From contig JAWKVD010000005.1 in NCBI GenBank assembly GCA_041398225.1, positions 150,709 to 214,708 on the forward strand: a stretch of 64,000 bases of DNA, written 5' to 3'. The stretch is from JAWKVD01 sp041398225. GTDB taxonomy: Bacteria > Pseudomonadota > Alphaproteobacteria > Caulobacterales > Hyphomonadaceae. The translations under genes were made by a program, and so were the position numbers. Shown one piece after another: positions 33,795-42,157 of the stretch (positions within the stretch are counted from its first letter, which is position 1; the number at the start of each line of letters is the position of its first letter). The notes below the pieces were generated by a model. That model worked only from the letters and a program-made list of their open reading frames with translations, searched no databases and had not been told where the DNA came from.

Positions 33795-34445
33795 ATGCGT
33801 CACCTCTTGGCTCTTGGAGCACTTGCTCTCGTCGCGACTCCCGCTTTCGCGCAGGAAGTCTCGGTTTCGGGCAACGTCGCTCTGACTACCGACTACCACT
33901 GGCGGAACGTCACCCAGTCGAACCAGGACATCGCCATCCAGGGCGGCCTTGATGTCGATTTCGGCAACGGCTTCTCGCTTGGCACCTGGGCTTCCTCGGT
34001 GGACTTCCAGGACGAGCCCGACGACACCAACGTCGAAGTCGACTTCTACGGCGCTTACGGCTGGTCGGCTGGCGGTGCGGACTTCTCTGTCGGCGCCATC
34101 TACTACACCTACCCGGACGCTGAGGATTCGGACCTCAACTTCTTCGAACTGAACGCCGGCGTCTCGAAAGAGTTCGAAAGCGGCGTCAGCCTCGGCGGCA
34201 CGATCAACTGGGATCCGGATAACGAAACCGTCTACGCCGATTTCTCCACCGGCTACTCCTTCAGCGACGCGTTCTCGGTCGACGCCGGCTACGGCAAGTA
34301 CCTGGACGGCTTCGGTGAATACGGCGGCTGGAACCTCGGCGGCACGTGGTCTGTGATGGGCGTGGATCTCGACCTGCGCTACTACGACAACGACATGTCC
34401 GGCGACAACGACAACGTCGTCTTCTCGATCGGGAAGTCCATGTAA
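33795..34445 (+). CDS. TorF/TIGR02001-family putative outer-membrane porin
   Basis: A 216-residue exported beta-barrel protein. The signal peptide is MRHLLALGALALVATPAFA, and the mature start EVSVSGNVALTTDYHWRNV is the TIGR02001/TorF opening (SGN.AL.SDY..RG.SQS), followed by DIAIQGGLDVDF. The rest is alternating aromatic/polar strands ending in FSIGKSM. Strongly acidic (many Asp/Glu), as is usual for such porins. Substrate unknown. It is followed by two stacked hairpins, the second a strong terminator, and is probably well expressed. Confidence 0.88.
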   Translation: MRHLLALGALALVATPAFAQEVSVSGNVALTTDYHWRNVTQSNQDIAIQGGLDVDFGNGFSLGTWASSVDFQDEPDDTNVEVDFYGAYGWSAGGADFSVGAIYYTYPDAEDSDLNFFELNAGVSKEFESGVSLGGTINWDPDNETVYADFSTGYSFSDAFSVDAGYGKYLDGFGEYGGWNLGGTWSVMGVDLDLRYYDNDMSGDNDNVVFSIGKSM

Positions 34446-34518
34446 TCAGGCCCGCCTCGCTTGCGAGGCGGTTGCTTCTGACGGAACGGACAGGTCGGCC
34501 GAAAGGCGGATCAGGGGA

Positions 34519-34551
34519 AGCCGCCGCGACATTCGCGGCGGCTTTCTTTTT
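34519..34551 (+). terminator. Strong terminator after TorF-like porin
   Basis: AGCCGCCGCG and CGCGGCGGCT form a 10-bp perfect stem with an ACATT loop, followed by TTCTTTTTG. A smaller hairpin (CCGCCTCG/CGAGGCGG, 34452-34471) with a weaker T-run lies between it and the stop codon, giving tandem termination. Confidence 0.93.
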
Positions 34552-34609
34552 GTCGCTTGCTCATACGCCCCGGCGTCGCGAAACTTCGAACGATGTCGAC
34601 TGAAGAGGG

Positions 34610-36334
34610 ATGGACGGAACTGGAGACGCAAACGACTTGACGCCAGCCGAGGCTCTGCAACCCGCCATCATCTATCTCGGCGCCGGACTGGCGGCCGCTT
34701 TCGCTTCGCGTGCGGCGCGCCTCAGTCCGGTGATCGGCTACCTCATCGCCGGCGTCTTCATCGGCCCTTCCGGCTTCCGTCTCGTTGCCGAAAACGAAAC
34801 GACGCACTTTCTCGCCGAACTCGGCGTCGTCTTCCTGCTCTTCGACATCGGGCTGCATTTCTCCCTGCGCGAGATACAGACACGCCGCACGGATATACTT
34901 GGTCTCGCTCCGCTTCAGATCGTTCTGTGCGGACTGGGCTTCGCCGCTGTCGGTCTCGCGGTGGGCTTCGAGCCGCCGATCGCCGGCGTGGTCGGCGCCT
35001 CGCTCGCACTGTCCTCCACCGCCGTCGTGTCTCGACTACTGTCCGACCGCAATCAACCCGGATGCCCGATAGGGCGATCCGCGACCGCGATCCTCGTCGC
35101 GCAGGATCTGGTCGCGATCTTCATTCTGGTCTTCGCAGCCGCCCTACGCGGCGCGCCCGATGCGCTGGGCCTCAGCCTCATCATCGCGGTGTTCAAGGCG
35201 TTGGTGGGCCTCGCCGTTGCGCTGGTCGCGGGCCGCTTCATCGTCCGACCCGTTTTCGACGCTCTCGCCCGAACAAACAATCAGGAAGCCTTCACCGTCG
35301 TCGCCCTGTTCATCGTCCTGGCCGCCAGCGCCGCCAGCGCGAACGCCGGACTCGCGCTCACCACTGGGGCCTTCCTTGCCGGCATGGCCCTATCGGAAAC
35401 GCCCTACCGCCATGTCGTCCAAAGCGAAGTGAAACCCTTCCAGAGCCTGCTGTTGGGTCTCTTCTTCATGTCCGTCGGCATGAATGTGAACCTGCCGTTG
35501 ATGCTGTCGCGCTGGCCCGCCGTACTGCTCACCGCGCTTACAATCATGATTCTGAAGACGGCTCTGATCATCCTGGCGGCACGTCTTGCTCGCTGGTCGG
35601 TTCCGGGCGCGACCCAGCTTGGCTTCCTGCTCTCCCAAGGCTCGGAGTTCACGCTCGTCATTGTCGGCATTCAGTCGGTTGCGCTGTCGATGTCGAGCGA
35701 CTGGTCCAGTTTGATCGTCACCGCGGTCGCCGTGACCTTGATCGTCGCGCCCGTGTGGACGGCGGCAGGCGTCTGGCTCGCTCACCGCCTGGCCGAACGC
35801 GCCAAGGCCAACCCCGCCCCAACACCAGAGCCTGAAGGCGGTCCGCCGGTCATAATCCTTGGCATGACGCGCGAGGGACGTCTCGCGGCGGACGCGCTTA
35901 AGGACCATCATCTCCCCTATATCGGCCTCGACTCGGACCCGCAGCGTTTTGTCGCCGCCGCATCGGATGGCTACGCCGTCGTCTATGGCGACGCGCGCGA
36001 CATGTACCTGCTCGACCAGATCGGAAAACACGGCGCACGCGCTCTGGTCATAGGGGACCCGCACGCCGAACCGCCCAGCATCCTCGCACGCGCGCATATC
36101 GGCGCACCAATCGCCTTCGCCGCCGCCGAAACGGCGGCCGCGCGCAAACAACACCTGGCTGCGGGTCACCGCGTACACATGTCGCTAGCTGAACCGCGCG
36201 GCGTCGAACTGGTCGCCGACCTGCTGGCTCAACTCGGCGTCGATCAACACGAAATCGCGGTCTGGATAGCCGATCAGACCGAACGGCGAGGCCTCACCGC
36301 CCAGGGGCCAGACACTGAGACAGAAGTCGCCTGA
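34610..36334 (+). CDS. Kef-type monovalent cation:proton antiporter (CPA2) with RCK domain
   Basis: A 574-residue inner-membrane antiporter. Residues ~15-390 form the CPA2 membrane domain with about 12 helices (LSPVIGYLIAGVFIGPSG, then ALSSTAVVSRLL and LVAQDLVAIFILVF with the conserved QD pair). Residues ~415-555 form a TrkA-N/RCK cytoplasmic domain. The Rossmann loop reads GMTREG instead of GxGxxG, a loss of two glycines that may weaken NAD binding; Asp in LDSDP is kept. Closest to KefB/KefC, likely K+ efflux in pH or electrophile stress. No KefF/KefG partner is adjacent. Confidence 0.92.
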   Translation: MDGTGDANDLTPAEALQPAIIYLGAGLAAAFASRAARLSPVIGYLIAGVFIGPSGFRLVAENETTHFLAELGVVFLLFDIGLHFSLREIQTRRTDILGLAPLQIVLCGLGFAAVGLAVGFEPPIAGVVGASLALSSTAVVSRLLSDRNQPGCPIGRSATAILVAQDLVAIFILVFAAALRGAPDALGLSLIIAVFKALVGLAVALVAGRFIVRPVFDALARTNNQEAFTVVALFIVLAASAASANAGLALTTGAFLAGMALSETPYRHVVQSEVKPFQSLLLGLFFMSVGMNVNLPLMLSRWPAVLLTALTIMILKTALIILAARLARWSVPGATQLGFLLSQGSEFTLVIVGIQSVALSMSSDWSSLIVTAVAVTLIVAPVWTAAGVWLAHRLAERAKANPAPTPEPEGGPPVIILGMTREGRLAADALKDHHLPYIGLDSDPQRFVAAASDGYAVVYGDARDMYLLDQIGKHGARALVIGDPHAEPPSILARAHIGAPIAFAAAETAAARKQHLAAGHRVHMSLAEPRGVELVADLLAQLGVDQHEIAVWIADQTERRGLTAQGPDTETEVA

Positions 36335-36434
36335 GCCGGGGTGCGCTCACCGCGCCTTCATGTTTTCCCGAGGGATGCTGGCGCGAACCACACAAAATCT
36401 GGCATATCATACCTCATTCTGGCTGGAGATGAGC

Positions 36435-37544
36435 ATGAAGATCGGCGTACCCAAGGAAATCAAGGTACAAGAGTTCCGGGTCGGCCTTACGCCGGAAAGC
36501 GTGGCGGAACTGGTCCGTGCAGGTCACGAGGTTCTCGTCGAAACGGGCGCGGGCGTCGGCTCGGGCGCATCGGATGACCACTACCGAAAGGTCGGCGCGA
36601 CCATCCTGGACACAGCCGATGACGTCTTTTCGGCCGCCGAACTGATCGTGAAGGTGAAGGAGCCTCAGCCCCTCGAATGCGACCGGCTTACGCCGAAACA
36701 TACCCTCTTCACCTATCTCCATCTCGCGGCCGACAAACCGCAGGCGGAAGCCTTGATGGCCTCCGGTGCGACCTGCATCGCATATGAGACCGTAACGAAC
36801 CGCGCGGGCCGCCTGCCGCTGCTGCAACCGATGAGCCAGGTCGCCGGGCGCATGTCGATCAATGTGGGAGCCTATGCGCTCATGCGCACCCGCCGGGGAC
36901 GAGGACTGCTTCTGGGCGGCGTGCCCGGCGTGCCGCCCGCCAAGGTGGTGATACTGGGCGGCGGTGTTGCGGGTACGCACGCTGCAGAGATGGCCGTTGG
37001 CGCACGCGCCGACGTGACCGTGTTCGACCGCTACATGCCGCGCCTGGAGGAGCTCGACGACCAGTTCGCCGGCTCCGTAAAAACGGCCTTCTCCACGCCC
37101 GCCGCCGTCGAAGCGGCGGTGATCGAGGCTGACCTTGTCGTCGGCGCGGTTCTGATCCCCGGCGTATCGGCGCCCAAGCTGGTGACGCGTCCCATGCTGA
37201 AGGAGATGAAACCCGGTGCAGTCCTGGTCGATATCGCAATCGATCAGGGCGGTTGCTTCGAGACCTCACATCCAACCACGCACGACGATCCCATCTACGA
37301 GGTCGACGGCGTCCTCCACTATTGCGTCGCAAACATGCCGGGAGCCGTGCCGCGCACGTCCACTTATGCGCTTAACAACGTGACCCTGCCTTTCGCCCTC
37401 GACATTGCAAACAAAGGCGTACGCGAGGCGCTGCGAACCGATGCGCATCTGGCCAACGGCCTCAATGTAGCGGACGGCAAGATCGCCCATGAAGCCTTGG
37501 CCCGCGATCTCGACCTGCCCTACGCCTGCCCGGCCTGGCTCTAG
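36435..37544 (+). CDS. ald: Alanine dehydrogenase
   Basis: A 369-residue NAD-dependent L-alanine dehydrogenase (alanine to pyruvate plus ammonia). I chose ATG 36435 because GGAG stands seven bases before it; ATG 36429 and a codon at 36360 have no ribosome site. Key residues match known Ald: Arg15, Lys75 in IVKVKEPQP and His96 in TYLHLA, and the Rossmann GGGVAG. The C-terminal part (DIAIDQGGCFETSHPTTH, VANMPGAVPRTSTYALNN) is characteristic of Ald and rules out the related transhydrogenase alpha subunit. Monocistronic with a perfect terminator. Confidence 0.95.
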   Translation: MKIGVPKEIKVQEFRVGLTPESVAELVRAGHEVLVETGAGVGSGASDDHYRKVGATILDTADDVFSAAELIVKVKEPQPLECDRLTPKHTLFTYLHLAADKPQAEALMASGATCIAYETVTNRAGRLPLLQPMSQVAGRMSINVGAYALMRTRRGRGLLLGGVPGVPPAKVVILGGGVAGTHAAEMAVGARADVTVFDRYMPRLEELDDQFAGSVKTAFSTPAAVEAAVIEADLVVGAVLIPGVSAPKLVTRPMLKEMKPGAVLVDIAIDQGGCFETSHPTTHDDPIYEVDGVLHYCVANMPGAVPRTSTYALNNVTLPFALDIANKGVREALRTDAHLANGLNVADGKIAHEALARDLDLPYACPAWL

Positions 37545-37576
37545 GGACAACGCGCTAGACGGCGCAAGACAAACCA

Positions 37577-37606
37577 AAACGGCGGGACCTGCCGGTCCCG
37601 CCGTTT
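37577..37606. terminator. Bidirectional terminator between ald and hydrolase gene
   Basis: AAACGGCGGGACC and GGTCCCGCCGTTT form a perfect 13-bp stem with a 4-base loop. T-rich ends on both strands serve ald (plus) and the convergent epoxide-hydrolase-like gene (minus). Confidence 0.93.
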
Positions 37607-37628
37607 GCATTCGCCGTCGCGATCGCTG

Positions 37629-38570
37629 CTACTGGCTGTGCGCGTCCAGCCAGTTTCGGATCGTCGTGTCCACCAGTTCGGCGGCGTCGTGCTGCACGAA
37701 ATGTCCCGCGTGCGGGATCATCAGAATGGTGGTGTCCTTGTCATTGTAGTTCCACGTCCCGGAATGCCCGGACGCCAGCAACGCCTGATCGTCCATGCCG
37801 TGGATCACCAGAAGCGGAACCTGAAGCTGCGGCGGAGGCGGGCCAGCCGACTGAGCCGCGTCGGCAGCTGGATAGTTCATCCGGTAGTAGTTCATCATTC
37901 CAGCAAAGCTCGAGCGCCCGAATGCCTCGACATACTTCGCTTTCATCTCCGGATCCTTCACCCAGCCCGCAAGCCCCTCTGCGGTCAGCGCGTTCTCGGA
38001 GCCCTCCTTCTGGAAGTTGCGAGCATAGGTGCTGTTTTCGCGCTGCTTGGGATTGTTGGCGAGTTCGTTTGCGAACGCCGTGGGATGCGGAACAGACAGG
38101 ATCACAAGCTTGTCCACGGCCTGAGGCTGAGTGAACGCCACCTGCCAGGCGATGCCGGCGCCCCAGTCATGACCGACCACCGTCGCCTTCTCGCGCCCCT
38201 CAGCCTTGATCACGGCGAGGATGTCGCCGACGAGGTTCGGCATCGCGTAGTCTTCCATCGCGGTCGGCTTGTCGGACAGGTTATAGCCGCGCGTGTCGAC
38301 GGCTGCGACGCGATAGCCGTCGTTCAGCGCCGGGATCAAATCGGTCCATGTAGCCCAGAAGTCAGGAAAGCCGTGGATCAACACCACCAGCGGACCTTCG
38401 CCGGACGCCACATAGTGGATCTTCACGCCGTTGTTGTCGGCATACTTGTCTTCCAGAGGAATAGCCGCCTTTGCCTGCTTCACCGGGTCGGCGGAAACCG
38501 GTTCCGTCGATGGCGCACAGGCGCTCACCCCTAACAGGCACGCCGCCATCATCGCCGCCGCTATGCGCAT
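37629..38570 (-). CDS. Epoxide-hydrolase-like alpha/beta-hydrolase lipoprotein
   Basis: A 313-residue exported hydrolase. ATG 38570 (GGGAGAG before it) starts a signal peptide with lipobox LGVSAC (Cys18). Motifs are those of epoxide hydrolases and haloalkane dehalogenases: oxyanion HGFPDFW, nucleophile Asp in VGHDWGAG, acid in HGMDDQAL, and His in IPHAGHFVQ. The Tyr pair that opens the epoxide ring is in the cap (YYRMNYPA). An exported, lipid-anchored form is unusual for an epoxide hydrolase. Terminator lies 23 bases beyond the stop. Confidence 0.9.
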   Translation of the reverse strand: MRIAAAMMAACLLGVSACAPSTEPVSADPVKQAKAAIPLEDKYADNNGVKIHYVASGEGPLVVLIHGFPDFWATWTDLIPALNDGYRVAAVDTRGYNLSDKPTAMEDYAMPNLVGDILAVIKAEGREKATVVGHDWGAGIAWQVAFTQPQAVDKLVILSVPHPTAFANELANNPKQRENSTYARNFQKEGSENALTAEGLAGWVKDPEMKAKYVEAFGRSSFAGMMNYYRMNYPAADAAQSAGPPPPQLQVPLLVIHGMDDQALLASGHSGTWNYNDKDTTILMIPHAGHFVQHDAAELVDTTIRNWLDAHSQ

Positions 38571-38712
38571 TGCTTCTCTCCCGCTTGTTTGAGACGCAAC
38601 GCTAGCGCTCGCAGGGGAAACGCTCAATCATTCCCTAAAGGAAAGCGCCGCCTCAGAGACCTTGCAGGGAAAGTCCGTACTGTGGACGTCAGTTCAATGC
38701 AGGAAGGAGGCG

Positions 38713-38946
38713 CTAACCGAGGTCGTCGCCTTCGCTGACATCGTAAAGGTCCTCCTCGAGGATTGTGACCTCAAGCTGATACGACGTCTCGCCTTCATCT
38801 TCGATGAGATAGACCAATCCGACATGCTCACCGCCCAACATCACCTCGACGCTATCGGTGACGCGCGGCCTAACCGCAAGCGTGAGGCCTGGATTGAGGG
38901 TCCGCCGCAGATAGGTTTCAAGCTTCTTGACGACGTCCGGTTGCAT
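38713..38946 (-). CDS. DUF3126-family small protein
   Basis: A 77-residue acidic protein, MQPDVVKKLETYLRRTLNPG at the N-terminus and DEGETSYQLEVTILEEDLYD near the end, matching DUF3126, a short alphaproteobacterial family of unknown function. The gene follows cysE in the same direction (198-base gap), the usual neighbour for this family, so a role linked to cysteine synthesis is conceivable. No other domain seen. Confidence 0.85.
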   Translation of the reverse strand: MQPDVVKKLETYLRRTLNPGLTLAVRPRVTDSVEVMLGGEHVGLVYLIEDEGETSYQLEVTILEEDLYDVSEGDDLG

Positions 38947-39144
38947 TCAACACTCCCTCGCGGCCACAGACGGATGGACCAGCGTTGGTGAGGCTTAGCC
39001 CCCAGAAAGTCCGGCGCCAACCCCGCGCCGCCCCGCAAAACGGGCCCCTTCCCGGGAAGCTCACAAAAGCGTCTTCGGTACGACCACGCGAAGGGGAGAG
39101 GTGACCGGGCGCCCGCGCCGGCCCGACCTAAACGACCGTCAGCC

Positions 39145-39987
39145 TTACTCTTCGGACACGAAATTCTGGTCCATGCTCTTGGACGGCTGATGGCACGGAG
39201 ACCCGACCGGCTTCGCCGGAACGCCCGCCACCGAACAACGCGGCGGCACATCCGACAGCACCACCGAGCCTGCGCCGACACGTGCTTCGTCGCCGATGGT
39301 GATGTTGCCCAGCACCTTCGCGCCAGCGCCCAGCAAGACGCCGTTGCCGATTTTCGGATGGCGATCGGTGAACACCTTGCCGGTACCACCCAGCGTCACG
39401 CCCTGCAGCATCGAGACGTCGTCGCCCACGCGCGCCGTCTCGCCGACCACGATACCGGTCGCATGGTCGATGAACACGCCCGCCCCGAACGGGGCCGCGG
39501 GGTTGATGTCCACCGCATACAACTCGGACATACGGCTCTGCAGGAAGAAGGCGAGCGTGTCGCGCCCTTCTCCCCACAGCCAGTGACCGACACGATGGGT
39601 CTGCAACGCCAGAAAGCCCTTGAAGAAAAGGAAAGGCTGCAGCGACGAACGCGAAGCCGGATCGCGATCCAGCACAGCCTGAAGATCGCGCTCGGCGGCC
39701 GCGACAATCGACGGGTCCTTGCGATAGGCCTCCTCGCAGATCTCGCGAATGGCCAACGCGCTCATGTCAGGCCCGCCAGCCTTCTGGGCGAGCTGATAGC
39801 ACAGCGCTTCGGCGAAAGTTTCGTGGTTCAGCACGGTCGCGCTGAGATAACTCGACAACGCGGGCTCGTGACTTGCGGCAAGCCGAGCGTCCGCCCGAAG
39901 GCGTATCCAGATCGGCGAGGCCTCTCTGGCGGGGTCCATCGATGTCTTTTCGGATTGATGGTTGGCCGATTGGCTGGAGTCCGGCAT
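39145..39987 (-). CDS. cysE: Serine O-acetyltransferase
   Basis: A 280-residue enzyme that acetylates serine, the first step of cysteine synthesis. The start at 39987 is set by AGGAGG six bases before it; the alternative ATG at 39939 is possible. N-terminal helical domain with RLRADARLAASHEPALSSYL, then the left-handed beta-helix with hexapeptide repeats (IDHATGIVVGETARVGDDVSML, IGDEARVGAGSVVL). The C-terminal tail (KSMDQNFVSEE) may inhibit or bind CysK; unlike E. coli CysE it does not end in Ile. Between nudix and DUF3126 genes on one strand. Confidence 0.94.
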   Translation of the reverse strand: MPDSSQSANHQSEKTSMDPAREASPIWIRLRADARLAASHEPALSSYLSATVLNHETFAEALCYQLAQKAGGPDMSALAIREICEEAYRKDPSIVAAAERDLQAVLDRDPASRSSLQPFLFFKGFLALQTHRVGHWLWGEGRDTLAFFLQSRMSELYAVDINPAAPFGAGVFIDHATGIVVGETARVGDDVSMLQGVTLGGTGKVFTDRHPKIGNGVLLGAGAKVLGNITIGDEARVGAGSVVLSDVPPRCSVAGVPAKPVGSPCHQPSKSMDQNFVSEE

Positions 39988-40079
39988 GGCTCGCCTCCTC
40001 GCGCCGCTTGCTTGAATTGCAGCGGCATGTCTTCGGTCCCCGATCGTTCCCGCAAACCCTTCAGGGGCGTACGGCGATC

Positions 40080-40700
40080 TCATTGTCCCCCGAGCATCAA
40101 ACCCGCAAGATCGGCAGGCAGCTTCTTGGTTCTGGCTAAATGGTCGGCCTTCAGCAGCATGACAAGAGAGAAGGCGTCCACGATTTCACCGGAAACCGCC
40201 ATTTCAACGGCGGCCGGAAATGGAACGCGGCGGACCGACAATGCTTCGGTTGCATCCTTTTCCCAGCGCGCATCGGGAAAGAGGTCCCAGGCGAGAAACG
40301 CGTAGGCCAGCTCGTCCGTCACCGAATTCGACATCTGCACGTCTGAAAACAACGGAGCCCAATTGCGCGCGCCAAGCCCCGCCTCCTCCGACAGCTCTCG
40401 CCGGGCGGCCTCTTCCGGCGCCAGATCTCTCCGGCCTCCCCCTTCCGGCAACTCCCATGAATAGGCGCCGCTCGTGAAGCGATCCTGACCGATCAGGATC
40501 GTGCAACCCGTGTCGTCGATCGGCACGACGCCCACCGCCAGATTCTTGAAATGGACGAGCCCGTAAATGCCCTCGGCGCCCGTCGGCGCGACCACATCGA
40601 ACTCGGTCACGCGAATCCACCGATTGTCATAGACAGGTCGCTCAGCCAGCTTGCGCCAGCCGGGCCCGGAACCGCCGTTCTTGGATGAATCCTCGCTCAT
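40080..40700 (-). CDS. NUDIX hydrolase, ADP-sugar pyrophosphatase-like
   Basis: A 206-residue NUDIX enzyme probably cleaving a nucleoside diphosphate linked to a sugar (ADP-ribose type). The nudix box reads GGGRRDLAPEEAARRELSEE, followed by AGL; the REL.EE metal ligands are intact. The first glutamate of the consensus is Leu here, a change also seen in some ADP-sugar pyrophosphatase-like subfamilies. N-terminal NRWIRVTEFDVVAP and the LAVGVVPIDDTG strand fit the ADP-ribose pyrophosphatase group. The cysE start is 92 bases downstream on the same strand. Confidence 0.88.
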   Translation of the reverse strand: MSEDSSKNGGSGPGWRKLAERPVYDNRWIRVTEFDVVAPTGAEGIYGLVHFKNLAVGVVPIDDTGCTILIGQDRFTSGAYSWELPEGGGRRDLAPEEAARRELSEEAGLGARNWAPLFSDVQMSNSVTDELAYAFLAWDLFPDARWEKDATEALSVRRVPFPAAVEMAVSGEIVDAFSLVMLLKADHLARTKKLPADLAGLMLGGQ

Positions 40701-40788
40701 GCGACATCCGACTAGTCGTCCACAGTCCGTCCCGCAAGGAGAGCCGATCTGTCGATCGCGGGACCCCGGCGACTGTTGTCTTTATGTT

Positions 40789-40816
40789 TTGACACCGGCA
40801 CGCGTCCGATTAGGGT
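40789..40816 (+). promoter_or_regulatory. Candidate promoter of the DsbA-like/nitroreductase operon
   Basis: TTGACA (40789-40794), a 16-base spacer and TAGGGT (40811-40816), about 40 bases before the ATG at 40856. The -35 is perfect; the -10 matches three of six bases. Confidence 0.4.
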
Positions 40817-40855
40817 CCGCTCCGATCTGACCGACCCGACATCCGGAGTTCAAGA

Positions 40856-41464
40856 ATGCCCTTCAAGTGGTTCCTTGCCGCCTGCGCCCTTTTCGTGGCC
40901 GCATGCTCTTCTCCAGCCGTCGAAATGAAGGCGCTGGATGGAGATTCCTTCCTCGGTCCCGCGGACGCCAAGGTCGTGGTCACGGAATATGGCGCTCCCA
41001 CCTGCCCGTCCTGCAAGGGCTGGCACGACGCCTTCTGGGAACAGCTGAAATCGAACTACATCGATACGGGCAAGATCAAATTCGTTTTCCGTGAACTCCC
41101 CTCGCACAACCCGCCGATGGATGCGGCGATCTTCTACATCGCTCGCTGCTCTGGTCAGGACAGCTATTTCAAGGTCATCGACCTCGCCTTCGAACGTCAG
41201 GCCGCGATCGAACGCGCCTACCGCAGCGGCGATGCTCAATCGGCGCTCATCGACCTCGGCAAGGCTGTCGGCATGAGCGCCGAACAGGTCGAAGCCTGCA
41301 CCAAGGACCCGAAAGCCGCCCAGCGTATTTTCGATGTTCAAACAGACGCGGACAAGCTCGGCGTCACCGGCACGCCGACCTTCTTCATCAACGGAAAAAT
41401 GGTCGACGACGCGCGCTATGAAACGATGGCGCGCGAGATCGACGCCGCACTCGCCGCGGAGTAA
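40856..41464 (+). CDS. DsbA-family thiol-disulfide lipoprotein (CPSC)
   Basis: A 202-residue lipid-anchored thioredoxin-fold protein, signal peptide with lipobox FVAAC (Cys17), redox motif CPSC at residues 50-53 (APTCPSCKGWH), and cis-Pro loop TGTPTFFING. It is a paralogue of the CPHC protein at 25835 (both have WE/FWK...YIDTGK(V/I)KF/Y). A CPSC pair differs from the usual CPHC of oxidising DsbA. The nitroreductase-like gene starts 2 bases after the stop, so the two are one operon. Confidence 0.9.
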   Translation: MPFKWFLAACALFVAACSSPAVEMKALDGDSFLGPADAKVVVTEYGAPTCPSCKGWHDAFWEQLKSNYIDTGKIKFVFRELPSHNPPMDAAIFYIARCSGQDSYFKVIDLAFERQAAIERAYRSGDAQSALIDLGKAVGMSAEQVEACTKDPKAAQRIFDVQTDADKLGVTGTPTFFINGKMVDDARYETMAREIDAALAAE

Positions 41465-41466
41465 CA

Positions 41467-42111
41467 ATGCCGATCCGCCCCGACCTTCCTGCTCAGCCTG
41501 AACTTGGCGCTCCCGTCGCGGCGCCGCATGAAAGTCCGGACACGCTGAGACTGCTGGCGCTGCGGCGTTCGACGCCGGTCGCCATCCTCGGCGACCCCGG
41601 CCCGCCCCAGGAAGACCTGGACGCGCTGTTGCGCCTGGCCTTGCGCGCACCCGATCATCGCAAGCTGGAGCCGTGGCGCGTCCTTGTGTTCGAAGGTGAA
41701 GCCCGCAACGACCTGGGAGATATTTTCGCCGAGGCCCAACTGGCGTGCGCGCCGGACACGGATGCGGATTCCCTCGCCGCGGCCCGAATGCTCGCCCTGC
41801 GCACCCCCGTGGTCGTCGCCGTCATCTCCTCGCCTGTCGACGACCCCAAACAGACCCCGGTCTGGGAACAGGAACTATCTGCTGGCGCAGTCTGCCAGAA
41901 CCTTCTCATCGCCGCCAATGCAGCAGGCTGGGGCGCCGTGTGGTTGACCGAATGGCCGGCTTTCGACGTCAATGTTGCGCGCGCATTGGGACTATCTGAG
42001 CGCGAACGCTTCGCCGGCTTCATTCATATCGGCACGCCGCAACAAGCGCCGCTCGAACGCCAACGGCCGGACCTTGCGAACAAGGTCCGGCGCTGGCGGG
42101 GGCGTTCTTGA
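41467..42111 (+). CDS. Nitroreductase-family FMN oxidoreductase
   Basis: A 214-residue flavoprotein of the nitroreductase fold, TdsD/BluB-like RutE/YdjA group: RRSTPVAIL near the N-terminus (FMN-binding Arg), LRAPDHRKLEPWRVLVF, GAVCQNLLIAANAAGWGAVWLTEWP, and GFIHIGTP. Length and the A-P-D-H-R-K-L-E-P-W signature match the YdjA-type single-domain enzymes that reduce nitro or quinone compounds with NAD(P)H. Start overlaps the operon of the CPSC lipoprotein (2-base gap). Confidence 0.88.
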   Translation: MPIRPDLPAQPELGAPVAAPHESPDTLRLLALRRSTPVAILGDPGPPQEDLDALLRLALRAPDHRKLEPWRVLVFEGEARNDLGDIFAEAQLACAPDTDADSLAAARMLALRTPVVVAVISSPVDDPKQTPVWEQELSAGAVCQNLLIAANAAGWGAVWLTEWPAFDVNVARALGLSERERFAGFIHIGTPQQAPLERQRPDLANKVRRWRGRS

Positions 42112-42157
42112 TCGTTATGGGGAGGATACGCCCCGCTCGTATTGCTTCCTGGCTCGC

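Noticed and set aside
39049..39061. CTTCCCGGGAAG palindrome after cysE
   Set aside because: A short G+C-rich 12-mer in the 3' gap between cysE and DUF3126 without T-run or promoter context; too likely by chance to be called an operator or terminator.
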